Positions 16,782 through 25,819 of a stretch of 64,000 nt of DNA are shown here, piece by piece. Source of the DNA: an uncultured Jannaschia sp. GTDB taxonomy: Bacteria; Pseudomonadota; Alphaproteobacteria; Rhodobacterales; Rhodobacteraceae. A model generated the notes under the pieces. It did not search any database. It was not told the DNA's origin and was given only the letters and a program-made list of their open reading frames with translations. The stretch lies in assembly GCA_947494145.1 (NCBI GenBank), contig CANLTZ010000006.1, forward strand, positions 124,001 to 188,000. Direction: 5' to 3'. Position 1 is the first letter of the stretch, and every line of letters starts with the position of its first letter. The position numbers and the translations under genes are program-made.

Positions 16782-17990
16782 TCATAGCAGGGACTTTACC
16801 GGGATATCCGCGTCGGCCACGGCCTTCCGGGCGGGCGAGCGGCCCGCATCGATCAACCGCTTGCCCACCATATAGGCCCGGGGGTCGTTCATGGCATCGA
16901 CGGCCAGGAGCGTGTCACCGGCAAAATACCAATGCGACTGCCCACCCGGAATGTCCGAGGCCTGGCGGACCACGATATCGTCGAAGCCCGCGTTCAGCCC
17001 GGCGATTTGCAGCTTCACATCGTATTGGTCGGACCAGAACCAGGGCTTGGCTTCATATTCGATGCCTGCGCCCAGCACGTTGCGGGCCACGGTTTCGGCT
17101 TGGTGGATGGCGTGGGGCACGGATTCCAGACGGATGCGTTCACCGTGATACGGGAAAGAACAGCAATCCCCTGCAGCCCAGACATTGGCGGCAGAGGTGC
17201 GGCCCAGGGCATCGACGGCGATACCATCGTCAATGGTGAGACCTGCGGCTTCGGCCAGGGTGGTTTCGGGACGCGCGCCGATGCCCGCGATGACGATATC
17301 CACCGGGATTTCCGTCCCGTCGGTCAGGCGCGCGCCCTCGATCTTGCCATCGCCCAGAAGCGTGTCTAGCCCGACCCCTTCGCGGATATCGACGCCATGG
17401 CCGCGATGGAGCCTGCGAAACCAGTCGGCGGTGGGCTTGCAGGCCACGCGGGACAGCAGGCGGACGTTCAGTTCCACCAGAGTGACCTCAAGGCCCATCT
17501 TTCGGGCGACAGCGGCGGCCTCCAATCCGATATAGCCACCGCCGACCACCAGCATCTTGTGGTCGTCCGAAAGCTCGGCCTGCAAGGCATCGATATCGGC
17601 CAGCGTGCGAATGACATGGGTGCCGGGAAGCCCGCCCGTGCAGCTATCGGGCAAGGTATGCGCAGTGCTGCCGGTGGCGAGGATGGCGGCGTCGAAATGT
17701 TCCGTGCCGCCCGCATGGGTCAGCGTTCCGGCGGTCGGATCGATGCTGTCGATGCGGGTGCCCAGGTGCAGTTCGACATTCTGGTCGTCGTAGAAGGCGC
17801 GCGGGCGCAGATTCAAGCGGTCGCGCGCCATCTCCCCCAGCAGATAGGCCTTCGACAACGGCGGGCGCTGATAGGGCAGCGCGGGCTCATCCCCCCAGAG
17901 CGTGAGGCGGCCGCCATAGCCTTCCTTGCGCAGCGTCTCCACCAAAGTGGCCCCGGCCTGACCGGCGCCGATGACGGCGATATGTTCCAT
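16782..17990 (-). CDS. FAD-dependent ferredoxin reductase-like oxidoreductase
   Basis: A 402-residue flavoprotein of the ferredoxin/rubredoxin reductase type. It has an FAD-binding GAGQAG near residue 8, the NAD(P)-binding VVGGGYIGLEAAAVARKMG near residues 147-165, the second FAD motif NVWAAGDC near residue 282, and a reductase C-terminal domain (FWSDQYDVKLQIAG). Such enzymes pass electrons from NAD(P)H to a 2Fe-2S ferredoxin serving a P450 or dioxygenase; neither partner is next to it. Start ATG 17990. It diverges from the peroxiredoxin gene over 78 bases, so shared redox control is possible but not shown. Confidence 0.88.
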   Translation of the reverse strand: MEHIAVIGAGQAGATLVETLRKEGYGGRLTLWGDEPALPYQRPPLSKAYLLGEMARDRLNLRPRAFYDDQNVELHLGTRIDSIDPTAGTLTHAGGTEHFDAAILATGSTAHTLPDSCTGGLPGTHVIRTLADIDALQAELSDDHKMLVVGGGYIGLEAAAVARKMGLEVTLVELNVRLLSRVACKPTADWFRRLHRGHGVDIREGVGLDTLLGDGKIEGARLTDGTEIPVDIVIAGIGARPETTLAEAAGLTIDDGIAVDALGRTSAANVWAAGDCCSFPYHGERIRLESVPHAIHQAETVARNVLGAGIEYEAKPWFWSDQYDVKLQIAGLNAGFDDIVVRQASDIPGGQSHWYFAGDTLLAVDAMNDPRAYMVGKRLIDAGRSPARKAVADADIPVKSLL

Positions 17991-18068
17991 GACGCTCCTC
18001 TCACTGGTCGGACGCGGACCTGACAGCTATGTCCCCGCTGAGGAAACATCAAACACGAGGACCGCACC

Positions 18069-18557
18069 ATGGCCATATCCCAAGGCGACCGCCTTCCCGA
18101 CGCAGAGCTAATCCGCATGGGGGCCGAAGGACCCGAGACGGTGTCGCTGGCCGAAATGGGGCGGGGCAAGACCATCGCTTTGTTCGCCGTGCCCGGGGCT
18201 TACACGCCAACCTGTTCGTCGGCCCATGTGCCGAGCTTCATCCGCACCAAGGGCGATTTCGCGGCCAAGGGCGTGGAAGAAATTGTCTGTGTGGCCGTCA
18301 ACGACCCCTTCGTGATGACGGCCTGGGGTGAGGCGACGGGGGCCACGGCGGCCGGTCTGCACATGCTGTCGGACGCCGATGGGGCCTTCACCAAGGCGCT
18401 GGGCCTCGATTTCGATGCGCCGCCTGCGGGCCTGCATGGGCGGTCCAAGCGCTACGCCATGCTGGTGGAGGATGGGACGGTCAAAGCGCTGCATGTCGAG
18501 GAAAGCCCCGGCGTTTGCGAGACATCCGCAGGTGAATCGCTGCTGGCTGAGCTTTGA
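18069..18557 (+). CDS. Peroxiredoxin, Prx5-like
   Basis: A 162-residue cytoplasmic thiol peroxidase of the Prx5 (AhpC/TSA redoxin) class. The peroxidatic site is PGAYTPTCS with Cys49, plus the conserved Arg in the GRSKRYAM stretch (about residues 124-131). Cys150 (SPGVCETS) could be the resolving cysteine. It reduces hydrogen and alkyl peroxides using thioredoxin or glutaredoxin; trxA is in this window at 59184-59504 but not linked. It is a single gene, convergent with the Lrp regulator 13 bases downstream. Confidence 0.93.
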   Translation: MAISQGDRLPDAELIRMGAEGPETVSLAEMGRGKTIALFAVPGAYTPTCSSAHVPSFIRTKGDFAAKGVEEIVCVAVNDPFVMTAWGEATGATAAGLHMLSDADGAFTKALGLDFDAPPAGLHGRSKRYAMLVEDGTVKALHVEESPGVCETSAGESLLAEL

Positions 18558-18570
18558 GACCACCCGCCCG

Positions 18571-18993
18571 TCAGGCGCGGCGCGTGGATAGGTAAAGGTT
18601 CGTCTCGGACCGGGACACGCCGTCTATGCGACGGATCGTGTTCAGCGTGGCGTCCAGGTCTTCCAAGGTCTGGGCGCCCAATTCCGCGATCAGGTCCCAG
18701 CGGCCATGGGTGGAATGAACAGCTTGCACCTGGGGCATGGCGGCCATGGTTCGTGCGATACGCAGCGCGCCCTGGCCCGCGATTTCCACAAGGATGATGC
18801 CGCGCACGGGCAAATCCGCCAGGTCCGATTTCAACACGGCGCGGTAGCCCAAAATCTCACCCTGTTCGGTCAGGCGGGCCATTCGCGCGCGGATGGTGGC
18901 GCGGGTCACGTCCAGTTGCGCGGCCAGTGCTGAGACCGAGGCGCGGCCATCGGCGGAAAGGGCTGTCAGCAGGCGTGTGTCCAATGCGTCCAT
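18571..18993 (-). CDS. Lrp/AsnC family transcriptional regulator
   Basis: A 140-residue regulator with an N-terminal winged helix-turn-helix (about residues 4-55: LDTRLLTALSADGRASVSAL, then VTRATIRARMARL) and a C-terminal ligand-binding RAM domain (about 65-135). Lrp-type proteins sense amino acids. It is divergent from the arginase-ornithine cyclodeaminase pair (110-base gap), so it most likely controls arginine/ornithine use, perhaps with arginine or ornithine as ligand. This role is inferred from position only. Confidence 0.9.
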   Translation of the reverse strand: MDALDTRLLTALSADGRASVSALAAQLDVTRATIRARMARLTEQGEILGYRAVLKSDLADLPVRGIILVEIAGQGALRIARTMAAMPQVQAVHSTHGRWDLIAELGAQTLEDLDATLNTIRRIDGVSRSETNLYLSTRRA

Positions 18994-19103
18994 TATGATT
19001 GCCCAAAGTGGGCAACGTGCCGCCCGTTTCGATCACTTCTTCGTCTGTATCCTGCCAGCGGGATCGCGTCCAATCCGCCTGACTGGCGTTTGTCGGAGGT
19101 TCC

Positions 19104-20027
19104 ATGTCCACATCCATCACCTTGATCGGCGCCCCGGTCCAAAGCGGTGCGCGGCGACGCGGCTGCGTCATGGGGCCCGACGCGTTGCGAACGGCGGGGC
19201 TGGACCGCGCCTTGGCGGAGTTAGGGCACGACGTGACCGACCTCGGCAATCTGGAGGCGGTGGCGTTGGACGTGCCGTCCCACCCGAACGACGAATTGTA
19301 CGAGTTGGGGCAAAGTGCGGGTTGGGTTGCCGCCTTGCAGGACGCGGGTGCGGGCATCGCAAAGAGCCGCGTGCCGATCTTCATGGGCGGCGACCATCTG
19401 ATGGCCGCGGGCACGGTGCCCGGCATGGCGGCCCAGGCGGGCGCGCAACCGCTTTTCGTGCTTTGGCTGGATGCCCATAGCGACATCCACACGCTGGACA
19501 GCACCGAAAGCGGCAACCTGCACGGCACGCCCATCGCCTATCTGACGGGGCTTGCGGATTTCACGCCGCATTTCCCTGCGCCGGTCGCGACAGTGGCGCC
19601 GGGGAATATTTGCATGATCGGCCTGCGCTCCGTCGATGGTCACGAAAAGCGGGCGGTGGCCGAGGCGGGCATCGACGTGATCGACATGCGCGCCATAGAT
19701 GAGCGGGGGATCGCGGCGCCCCTGCGGGCTTTCCTTGACCGGGTGCGGGCGGCGGGGGGCGCGTTGCATGTCAGCTTCGATGTGGACTTTCTGGATCCGT
19801 CCATCGCGCCCGCCGTGGGCACGACCGTGCCCGGCGGCGCGACGTTTCGGGAGGCGCATTTGGTGATGGAAACGCTTCATGATAGCGGGCTCGTCACCTC
19901 GCTCGATATCGCGGAACTGAACCCGTTTCTGGATGATCGCGGGCGCACGGCAACCTTGATGGTGGATTTGGTTTCGTCATTGTTCGGCAAGTCGGTGCTG
20001 GACCGGCCCACGCGGGGCCGGACATGA
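19104..20027 (+). CDS. rocF: Arginase
   Basis: A 307-residue ureohydrolase that splits L-arginine into L-ornithine and urea. The manganese-binding motifs are visible: FMGGDHLMAAGT, LDAHSDIHT and SFDVDFLDPS. The ALxGAP-like start (TLIGAPVQSGARRRGC) and the GNLHGTPIAYLTG segment fit arginase better than agmatinase. GGAGG lies before the ATG at 19104. The stop overlaps the next gene (ATGA), an ornithine cyclodeaminase, which would take the product on to proline. Confidence 0.93.
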   Translation: MSTSITLIGAPVQSGARRRGCVMGPDALRTAGLDRALAELGHDVTDLGNLEAVALDVPSHPNDELYELGQSAGWVAALQDAGAGIAKSRVPIFMGGDHLMAAGTVPGMAAQAGAQPLFVLWLDAHSDIHTLDSTESGNLHGTPIAYLTGLADFTPHFPAPVATVAPGNICMIGLRSVDGHEKRAVAEAGIDVIDMRAIDERGIAAPLRAFLDRVRAAGGALHVSFDVDFLDPSIAPAVGTTVPGGATFREAHLVMETLHDSGLVTSLDIAELNPFLDDRGRTATLMVDLVSSLFGKSVLDRPTRGRT

Positions 20028-21085
20028 GCGGGGGGCTCGCGCCATCGAAGCTGGCCATGGTGCCGTTCGTGTCGGTGGACGACATGATGCGCATCGTCAA
20101 CGCCGCGGGCGTCGCCCCCACCATCGCGGCCATCGCTGACCGGATCGAGGCGGATTTTCTGCGGTGGGAAAGCTTCGACAAGGTGGCGCGCATCCCCTCC
20201 CATTCCGAGGAAGGCGTGATCGAGTTGATGCCCACCTCGGACGGGGAATTCTACGGCTTCAAATACGTCAACGGCCACCCCGCCAACATGGCGCGGGGGT
20301 TTCAGACGGTGACGGCCTTCGGGGTGCTGGCCCGGGTCGACAATGGCTATCCGGTGATGCTGTCGGAAATGACGGTGCTGACGGCTTTGCGCACTGCCGC
20401 GACTAGCGTGATGGCGGCGCGGCACCTGGCGCCCAAGGGCGCGCGCGGCATGGCGATGATCGGGAACGGGGCGCAGTGTGAGTTCCAGGCTTTGGGCTTC
20501 CACCATTGCTTAGGCGTCGAGGAGGTCCGGCTGTGGGATATCGACCCGGCAGCCACCCGAAAGGCCGCGCGCAATCTGGCGGACAGCGGCTTGCGGGTGA
20601 CGGCCTGTGCCTCGGCGGAGGAGGCCATTGCTGGCGCGCAGATCATCACCACCTGCACCGCCGACAAAAGGCAAGCCACCATCCTGACAGACAACATGGT
20701 GGGTGCCGGGGTGCATCTGAATGCCATCGGCGGGGATTGTCCGGGGAAGACGGAATTGCATCGCGACATCCTGATGCGCTCGGATATTTTCGTGGAATAC
20801 CCGCCACAAACCCGGGTGGAGGGCGAGATCCAGCAATTGCCCCCCGACCACCCCGTGACGGAGCTTTGGCGCGTCATCGCCGGGCAGGCGCCGGGGCGGC
20901 AGTCTGACGGCCAGATCACGTTGTTCGACAGCGTGGGCTTCGCCACCGAAGATTTCAGCGCCCTGCGCCATATCCATGGGGAGGCGCTGCGCACTGGGCA
21001 TTATGTCGATCTTGACATGCTTGCCGACCCCGACGATCCGCGCGACCTGTTCGGGATGGTCACGCGCGCGGCGGATGGCGGGTGA
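20024..21085 (+). CDS. ocd: Ornithine cyclodeaminase
   Basis: A 353-residue member of the ornithine cyclodeaminase/mu-crystallin family. It converts L-ornithine to L-proline and ammonia with an internally recycled NAD. Visible features are the substrate-side GFKYVNGHP, TALRTAATSVMAARHLAP, the NAD-binding MAMIGNGAQCEFQ and NAIGGDCPGKTEL. It is coupled to arginase by a four-base overlap, the classic arginine-ornithine-proline route of Agrobacterium and Brucella. Expression is probably governed by the divergent Lrp-type protein. Confidence 0.93.
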   Translation: MSGGLAPSKLAMVPFVSVDDMMRIVNAAGVAPTIAAIADRIEADFLRWESFDKVARIPSHSEEGVIELMPTSDGEFYGFKYVNGHPANMARGFQTVTAFGVLARVDNGYPVMLSEMTVLTALRTAATSVMAARHLAPKGARGMAMIGNGAQCEFQALGFHHCLGVEEVRLWDIDPAATRKAARNLADSGLRVTACASAEEAIAGAQIITTCTADKRQATILTDNMVGAGVHLNAIGGDCPGKTELHRDILMRSDIFVEYPPQTRVEGEIQQLPPDHPVTELWRVIAGQAPGRQSDGQITLFDSVGFATEDFSALRHIHGEALRTGHYVDLDMLADPDDPRDLFGMVTRAADGG

Positions 21086-21145
21086 CGTGTTGGTGCATCA
21101 GGCTGCGGGCGGCTTTGTCCCGCTAGCGGGGGCCTCTGGGGCGGC

Positions 21146-22018
21146 TCACCCCTCGTTGCCAGGAAGCGGGATGCGTAGGCCGTCATGGCCGACGAAGAGG
21201 GGTCCCTCCCAATGGCCTAGGACAGCATCATGCCAGTGTTGTTCGGTATAGTCCGGGTCATCGGACGGGATGAGGTGGGACAGAGCCAGCGCCTTGACCC
21301 CCGCCCGCGTGGCCGTGCGGGCCGCGTCATGGGCGAAGCTGTGGGACCGCAGCCAATGGGCCATCAGCTTGTCGGTCCCATTGCCGATGCGCGCCATCAG
21401 CGCGGGCAGTGCGGATTCAAGCATGGCTTCGTGGATCAGCAGGTCCGCGCCGCGGGCAAAGTCTTCCAACGCCATAATGGGGGCGGTGTCGGCGGAGAAG
21501 ACGACATGGGCGCCGTTTGTCTTAAAGGACATCGCGAAGCAATCCACCAGCGGCGGGTGTTCGGTGCGGATGGCCGAGACGGTGATGTCACCCGACTGTA
21601 TTACTTGCCCCGCGTCGATGATGTGGATGGTGATGAGATCGCGCAGGTCCGGGCGGCCCTCATCCTCGATCCGCAGGTCGATATCGGCTTTCATGGAGGC
21701 GAGGAAATTGGCCCAATACAGGCCGAGTCCGGCGGGGCCGTAGACATCCACACGGGTCTTCAGCCCAGCCGTCCAAGCGGTGTAAAGCAACGGGCCGAGT
21801 TCCAGGTAATGGTCGGAATGGAGATGCGTGACGAAAATCAGCGACAGGTCGCGAAGCTGCATCCCCTGATCGACAAGACCCTTGGTGACGCCCAAGCCGC
21901 AATCGACGACGATCTGCTGCCCGTCCAGCACTACTAGGTTCGAGGTGGGCATAGAGGAACCAGGCCGGATCGCCGGTCCGCCCTTGGTGCCCAGAAGGGC
22001 GACGTAATTTTTGGGCAT
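21146..22018 (-). CDS. Metallo-beta-lactamase-fold hydrolase (RNase Z/arylsulfatase-like)
   Basis: A 290-residue MBL-fold protein with the metal motif THLHSDHYLELGPL (HxHxDH), a downstream metal-binding aspartate in VVFSADTAP and a C-terminal LSHLIPSDD histidine. The overall layout resembles RNase Z-like hydrolases that also include arylsulfatase and lactonase relatives. It is not a tRNA enzyme by context: it follows an aminotransferase in an IclR-headed operon. The start is ATG 22018, with AAGGGGA upstream; a longer open reading to 22552 overlaps the aminotransferase and is out of frame with it. Substrate unknown. Confidence 0.88.
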   Translation of the reverse strand: MPKNYVALLGTKGGPAIRPGSSMPTSNLVVLDGQQIVVDCGLGVTKGLVDQGMQLRDLSLIFVTHLHSDHYLELGPLLYTAWTAGLKTRVDVYGPAGLGLYWANFLASMKADIDLRIEDEGRPDLRDLITIHIIDAGQVIQSGDITVSAIRTEHPPLVDCFAMSFKTNGAHVVFSADTAPIMALEDFARGADLLIHEAMLESALPALMARIGNGTDKLMAHWLRSHSFAHDAARTATRAGVKALALSHLIPSDDPDYTEQHWHDAVLGHWEGPLFVGHDGLRIPLPGNEG

Positions 22019-22029
22019 CGAGGTCCCCT

Positions 22030-23376
22030 TCAAGCGGCTGCGAAACCGGCATCGAGTGCGCTGAGGATTGTGTCCGCGTCTCGCTCGGTCAGGACCAGAG
22101 GGGGCGATAGGATTAGGTTGGGGCCCGAGACGCGGACCATCGCGCCCGCCTGATAGGCACCTTCCTGTACGCGGGCCGCGGTGTCGGGGTCGATGGGGGT
22201 CTTGGTGGCGCGGTCGCTGACCATCTCGATCGCGGTCATCAGGCCGTGCCCGCCACGCACGTCGCCGATGATATCGTATCTGTCCATGAGCTTCTGGCAC
22301 CCTTCGAAAAGCTGCGAGCCCCGCGTGGCGGCGTTTTCCACCACGTTCAGGCGCCGGGTTTCCGCAAGGCAGGCAAGTGCTGCGGCGGCGCCCACGGGGT
22401 GGCCGGAATAGGTATAGCCATGGCCGATCTTTGCAGCAGGGTTGTCCTCGAATACCTCTACCATCTTCTGGCCCAGCATCAGCGCGCCGAAGGGGAAATA
22501 GCCGTTGGTGATGGCTTTGGCGGTGGCCATCATGTCCGGCTGAATGCCCCAAAGCCGCGCACCGGACCAGGCACCGGTGCGGCCATAGGCGGTTATGACT
22601 TCATCGGTGATCAGCAGGATGCCGTTACGGTCACAGATTTCCGCCACCATGGGGGCGAAAGACCGGTGCGGGGGGATGACACCGCCTGCGCCTAGGATGG
22701 GCTCCATGATCATGGCGGCGATGGTGCCCGCGCCTTGGAACGCGATTTCGTCTTCCAACGCGGCGACGCAAAGCCGGGCCAGCTTCGCCGGGTCGGTTTC
22801 ATTGAACGGGTTGCGGTAGGTATAGGGCGCAGGGATGTGGTGGCAGCCGGGCAGGAGGGGTTCATAGGCGGTGCGGAAATTGGCGTTGCCGTTGACGCTG
22901 GCGCCGCCGAAATGGGTGCCGTGATAGCCTTTCTTGAGGCTTAGGAACTTGATCCGCCCGGGTTCCCCCCGCAGCTTGTGGTATTGGCGGGCGAGGCGCA
23001 GGGCCGTTTCCACCGAATCCGACCCGCCCGAGGTGAAGAAGGCGCGTTCCATCCCGTCGGGGGCAAAGAAGTCGCGCAGCTCATAGGAAAGTTCAATCGC
23101 CGCATCATTGGTGCTGCCGCGGAAGGTCGAGTAGTAGGGCAACGTGTCGAGTTGCGCTGCGATGGCGTCTTTTACCGGCTGGCAGGAAAAGCCCAGATTG
23201 ACGTTCCAAAGTCCGCCGACGCCGTCCACGACGGTGTGGCCGTCGATATCGGTGATGGTGACGCCACTGGCGCCTGTCACGATCTTGGGTGGGTTGTCGA
23301 TGCTATCCCGCGGCGACGTCATGGGGTGCCACATCAGCCGCCCGTTATGTTCCTTCAGAAAGTTGGAGTCTTTCAT
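22030..23376 (-). CDS. Class III aminotransferase (omega-amino acid:pyruvate type)
   Basis: A 448-residue PLP enzyme of fold type I, class III. It has FFTSGGSDSVETALRLARQ (cofactor phosphate cup), LITDEVITAYGRTG (the Asp that contacts the PLP pyridine nitrogen) and TAKAITNGYFPFGAL (Lys for the Schiff base). Relatives use beta-alanine, taurine, putrescine or other omega-amines with pyruvate; the exact donor cannot be read from sequence. ATG 23376 overlaps the IclR stop (ATGA), and the MBL hydrolase follows 11 bases later. The context suggests first-step removal of an amino group from an imported compound. Confidence 0.92.
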   Translation of the reverse strand: MKDSNFLKEHNGRLMWHPMTSPRDSIDNPPKIVTGASGVTITDIDGHTVVDGVGGLWNVNLGFSCQPVKDAIAAQLDTLPYYSTFRGSTNDAAIELSYELRDFFAPDGMERAFFTSGGSDSVETALRLARQYHKLRGEPGRIKFLSLKKGYHGTHFGGASVNGNANFRTAYEPLLPGCHHIPAPYTYRNPFNETDPAKLARLCVAALEDEIAFQGAGTIAAMIMEPILGAGGVIPPHRSFAPMVAEICDRNGILLITDEVITAYGRTGAWSGARLWGIQPDMMATAKAITNGYFPFGALMLGQKMVEVFEDNPAAKIGHGYTYSGHPVGAAAALACLAETRRLNVVENAATRGSQLFEGCQKLMDRYDIIGDVRGGHGLMTAIEMVSDRATKTPIDPDTAARVQEGAYQAGAMVRVSGPNLILSPPLVLTERDADTILSALDAGFAAA

Positions 23377-24176
23377 GGCGCGGGCTCCAATGCTGGGGCC
23401 AGGGTCTTTGCCCAGGCGGCATCGACGTGCTGTGGAATGGCGCCGCCCCAATTGTGGGTGATGTCGCGGCTTGCGATGGTGAGATGCTGGCAGATGGCGT
23501 GTTCAAGCGATGGTGTCACCCGGCTTGCCACGCTCGCCACCGAGACGGCGCCCGCAAAGCCCCCGGTCTGATCGAAGATCGGGGCGGACATGCTGTGGAT
23601 CTCGGCCTCGAAACTACCGTCGGAGCGGGCGAAACCCGTGTCGCGCGCGGTTTGGATCAGGGCGTCCAGTTCGGCGGGGGTTCTGACCGTCTGCGCGGTG
23701 AAGGGGTGCAGGTCGGTGCAGGCCGCATCGCGCAGGGCTGTCGGCCCGAAGGCTAAAGCGCACAGACCCGACGCCGTGGCGTGCAGCGGGAAGGTCCGGA
23801 TGTCGATGATGGCCCGGATGCTGTGTCGGGGGGCTTCGCAAGCCGCCAAGGCAAAGAGCGTGGTGCCCGATAGGACGGAGACATGGCAGGTCTCTCCCGT
23901 GGCATCGGCAAGGGCGGCCAGCGCAGGTTCCGCCCCTGATTTGCGCGGCACCGTACTTTCCCGGATCTGCGCCAATTGCAGCAGGGCGGGGCCCAGGCGG
24001 TATTGCTTGGTTATCGGATTTTGTTCAACGAAACCGGCCGCTTCCAACGTTTGCAGGTGGCGGTAGGTGGTGGCCTTGTCGCGACCTGCGATGCGGCAGA
24101 GCTGGGTCAGCCCGATTTCGGGACGGGCGGTTGTGAAGTGGCCCAGAAGCGCGAGCGTGTTGGCGGCGGAAGACAT
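23373..24176 (-). CDS. IclR family transcriptional regulator
   Basis: A 267-residue IclR protein: an N-terminal winged helix (about residues 1-65; GLTQLCRIAGRDKATTYRHLQTLEAAGFV) and a C-terminal effector domain (about 80-255) with the family's ATASGLCALAF and AGAVSVASVASRVTP stretches. It starts at ATG 24176; an upstream frame to 24251 is open but AT-rich. It heads the aminotransferase-MBL operon and diverges from the TctCBA transporter, so it likely controls both arms through the inverted repeat at 24258-24274. Confidence 0.9.
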   Translation of the reverse strand: MSSAANTLALLGHFTTARPEIGLTQLCRIAGRDKATTYRHLQTLEAAGFVEQNPITKQYRLGPALLQLAQIRESTVPRKSGAEPALAALADATGETCHVSVLSGTTLFALAACEAPRHSIRAIIDIRTFPLHATASGLCALAFGPTALRDAACTDLHPFTAQTVRTPAELDALIQTARDTGFARSDGSFEAEIHSMSAPIFDQTGGFAGAVSVASVASRVTPSLEHAICQHLTIASRDITHNWGGAIPQHVDAAWAKTLAPALEPAP

Positions 24177-24257
24177 GGCGCGGAGCCTGATTGCTGGGGA
24201 AATCTCGAAAAAATTTGACAGGTGTTCATTAACAAGGCAACCTTTTTTCAAAACAAC

Positions 24258-24274
24258 GGTTCATTATTTGAACC
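24258..24274. promoter_or_regulatory. Inverted repeat GGTTCA-N5-TGAACC, candidate IclR operator
   Basis: GGTTCATTATTTGAACC is a perfect 6-bp inverted repeat with a 5-base AT spacer, 16 bases before the tctC ATG in the divergent IclR-tctC gap. A looser half-site (TGTTCATTAACA) lies about 35 bases further up, and TTGACA at 24215-24220 may be a -35 box. Position and symmetry suggest the operator; no binding data are available. Confidence 0.6.
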
Positions 24275-24290
24275 AATCAGGGAGAGTGAC

Positions 24291-25235
24291 ATGCATGTAT
24301 CGACCAAGATGGCGGGTATGCTGGCGATTACCATGGCGGCCCTGACCGGGGCGGCTGCGGCGGAATACCCCGAAAAGCCGGTTGAATTCGTGGTGCCCTG
24401 GCCGCCCGGCGATCTGGAAGACGTGCTGACCCGCATGATCGCCGAAGATTTCCAGACGGAATATGGCGTGCCCGCTGCGGTCGTGAACAGGCCCGGCGGG
24501 GGCGGCGGGCCCTTCCCGGGCGCTGTCGAAGTGGCCAACGCGCCCGCCGATGGCTATACGATCGGGTCGTTCATTATCGCCATTCCGGTGGTCGGGCCCC
24601 AGATCGGCATTCCCGACCTGAACCCCGACCCCTTCGTGCCGTTGGGCAATTTCCTGACCTATCCCTTCGTGATCGCGGCGGGCGCCAACGCACCCTATCA
24701 GGACATGGCGGGCCTGGCTGCCCATGCCGCGGAAAATGACGTGGTGTTGGGCCACTTCGGCGCGCCGTTGGTGCCCACGCAGGTGACCTTCGGTCTGGCT
24801 AGGGAAATGGGCTTCGCTTTCGCTTCCGATGCGGCCTTCGATGCGCTGGATTGCAATACGCTCGCCTCGGGCGATGTGGACGTGATTAACACGACGCTGC
24901 AACTGATCCTGCCCTGTCTGGATGACGTGAAGGTCCTGGCCTCCATCGGGTCGCAGCGTATTCCGCTCACACCCGACGCCCCCACCGTGGCCGAGTTGGC
25001 GCCCGATCTTGACGTTGCACTGTGGAACGGGCTGTTCGTGCACAAGGACACGCCTCAGGACGTGCGCGACAGGATCATCGCAGTGGCTGAAAAGACTGTG
25101 ACGTCCGAGCGCGCCCAGACCCTGGCCGCTCAAACGGGTGCGACCGTCTATTGGCAGCCCGCCGACGAAGTCGTGGCGCAGATCACGAAGGATATCGAGA
25201 CGATGGCCCGCATTGGGGCCATGTTGGCGGAGTAA
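24291..25235 (+). CDS. tctC: Tripartite tricarboxylate transporter binding protein (TctC/Bug family)
   Basis: A 314-residue periplasmic binding protein: a signal peptide (residues 1-24, cut near GAAAAEYP), then YPEKPVEFVVPWPPG and the PGGGGGPFPG loop typical of Bug/TctC proteins. It would deliver a carboxylated solute to the TctA/TctB membrane pair. ATG 24291 is preceded by GGGAGAG. Unlike many Bug proteins it is followed by its own tctB and tctA. The substrate is unknown; the neighbouring aminotransferase suggests an amino-carboxylate. Confidence 0.92.
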   Translation: MHVSTKMAGMLAITMAALTGAAAAEYPEKPVEFVVPWPPGDLEDVLTRMIAEDFQTEYGVPAAVVNRPGGGGGPFPGAVEVANAPADGYTIGSFIIAIPVVGPQIGIPDLNPDPFVPLGNFLTYPFVIAAGANAPYQDMAGLAAHAAENDVVLGHFGAPLVPTQVTFGLAREMGFAFASDAAFDALDCNTLASGDVDVINTTLQLILPCLDDVKVLASIGSQRIPLTPDAPTVAELAPDLDVALWNGLFVHKDTPQDVRDRIIAVAEKTVTSERAQTLAAQTGATVYWQPADEVVAQITKDIETMARIGAMLAE

Positions 25236-25266
25236 CGCTGCTGCGCGTCGCAGAAGGGGCCGGGCC

Positions 25267-25806
25267 ATGTCGCGTGCGAAGACGTTGCAATCCCTTTTCA
25301 AGCGTTACCGTCGGCCCGGCGATATCGTGTTTGCCTGGGTCGCGCTGATCGGGTCGCTTCTGCTGCTGTCACAGATCGCCGCTCAGACGGAATGGCGCGG
25401 CGGTGCTAAATGGCCCGCGCAGCCGCGCTTCTGGCCCGCCGTGTCGCTGACGGGGATGGCCGGGTTCGCGGCGCTGCATCTTCTGGGCTCTGCCCTGTCG
25501 GAGCGGATCGAGGGGCGCTGGTCCGAGGTCCGGCTGTGGCTGTCATCGTTGGAATATGCGGGCTGGTTCGTCGGATATGCGGCGCTTGTGCCAATTGCAG
25601 GTTATCTGCCGACAACGGTGCTGTTCGCTATGCTTCTAACCTTCCGGGCCGGTTATCGCAGCGCTGCGGCGCTTGGGGCGGCGGCGGGCAGTGCGGTGGT
25701 CATCGTCTTGCTGTTCAAAAGCTTCCTGCAAGTGAAGCTGCCCGGCGGCCAGATCTATGAGGTGCTGCCCGATGGGCTGCGGCAATTCATGCTGACCTAT
25801 TTCTGA
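25267..25806 (+). CDS. tctB: Tripartite tricarboxylate transporter small membrane subunit TctB
   Basis: A 179-residue protein with four predicted membrane helices (near residues 20-38, 58-76, 96-120 and 132-152), as in TctB. It pairs with the large TctA channel to move the solute bound by TctC, driven by an ion gradient. The ATG at 25267 is chosen because the longer frame from 25138 overlaps tctC and is low-complexity Arg-rich. The stop lies 13 bases before tctA. Confidence 0.86.
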   Translation: MSRAKTLQSLFKRYRRPGDIVFAWVALIGSLLLLSQIAAQTEWRGGAKWPAQPRFWPAVSLTGMAGFAALHLLGSALSERIEGRWSEVRLWLSSLEYAGWFVGYAALVPIAGYLPTTVLFAMLLTFRAGYRSAAALGAAAGSAVVIVLLFKSFLQVKLPGGQIYEVLPDGLRQFMLTYF

Positions 25807-25819
25807 TCGGAGCGCGGGG

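Noticed and set aside
21146-22552. A single 468-residue MBL protein with an N-terminal extension
   Set aside because: The extra residues are a shifted reading of the aminotransferase gene, are Arg/His-rich nonsense, and the AAGGGGA before ATG 22018 marks the real start.
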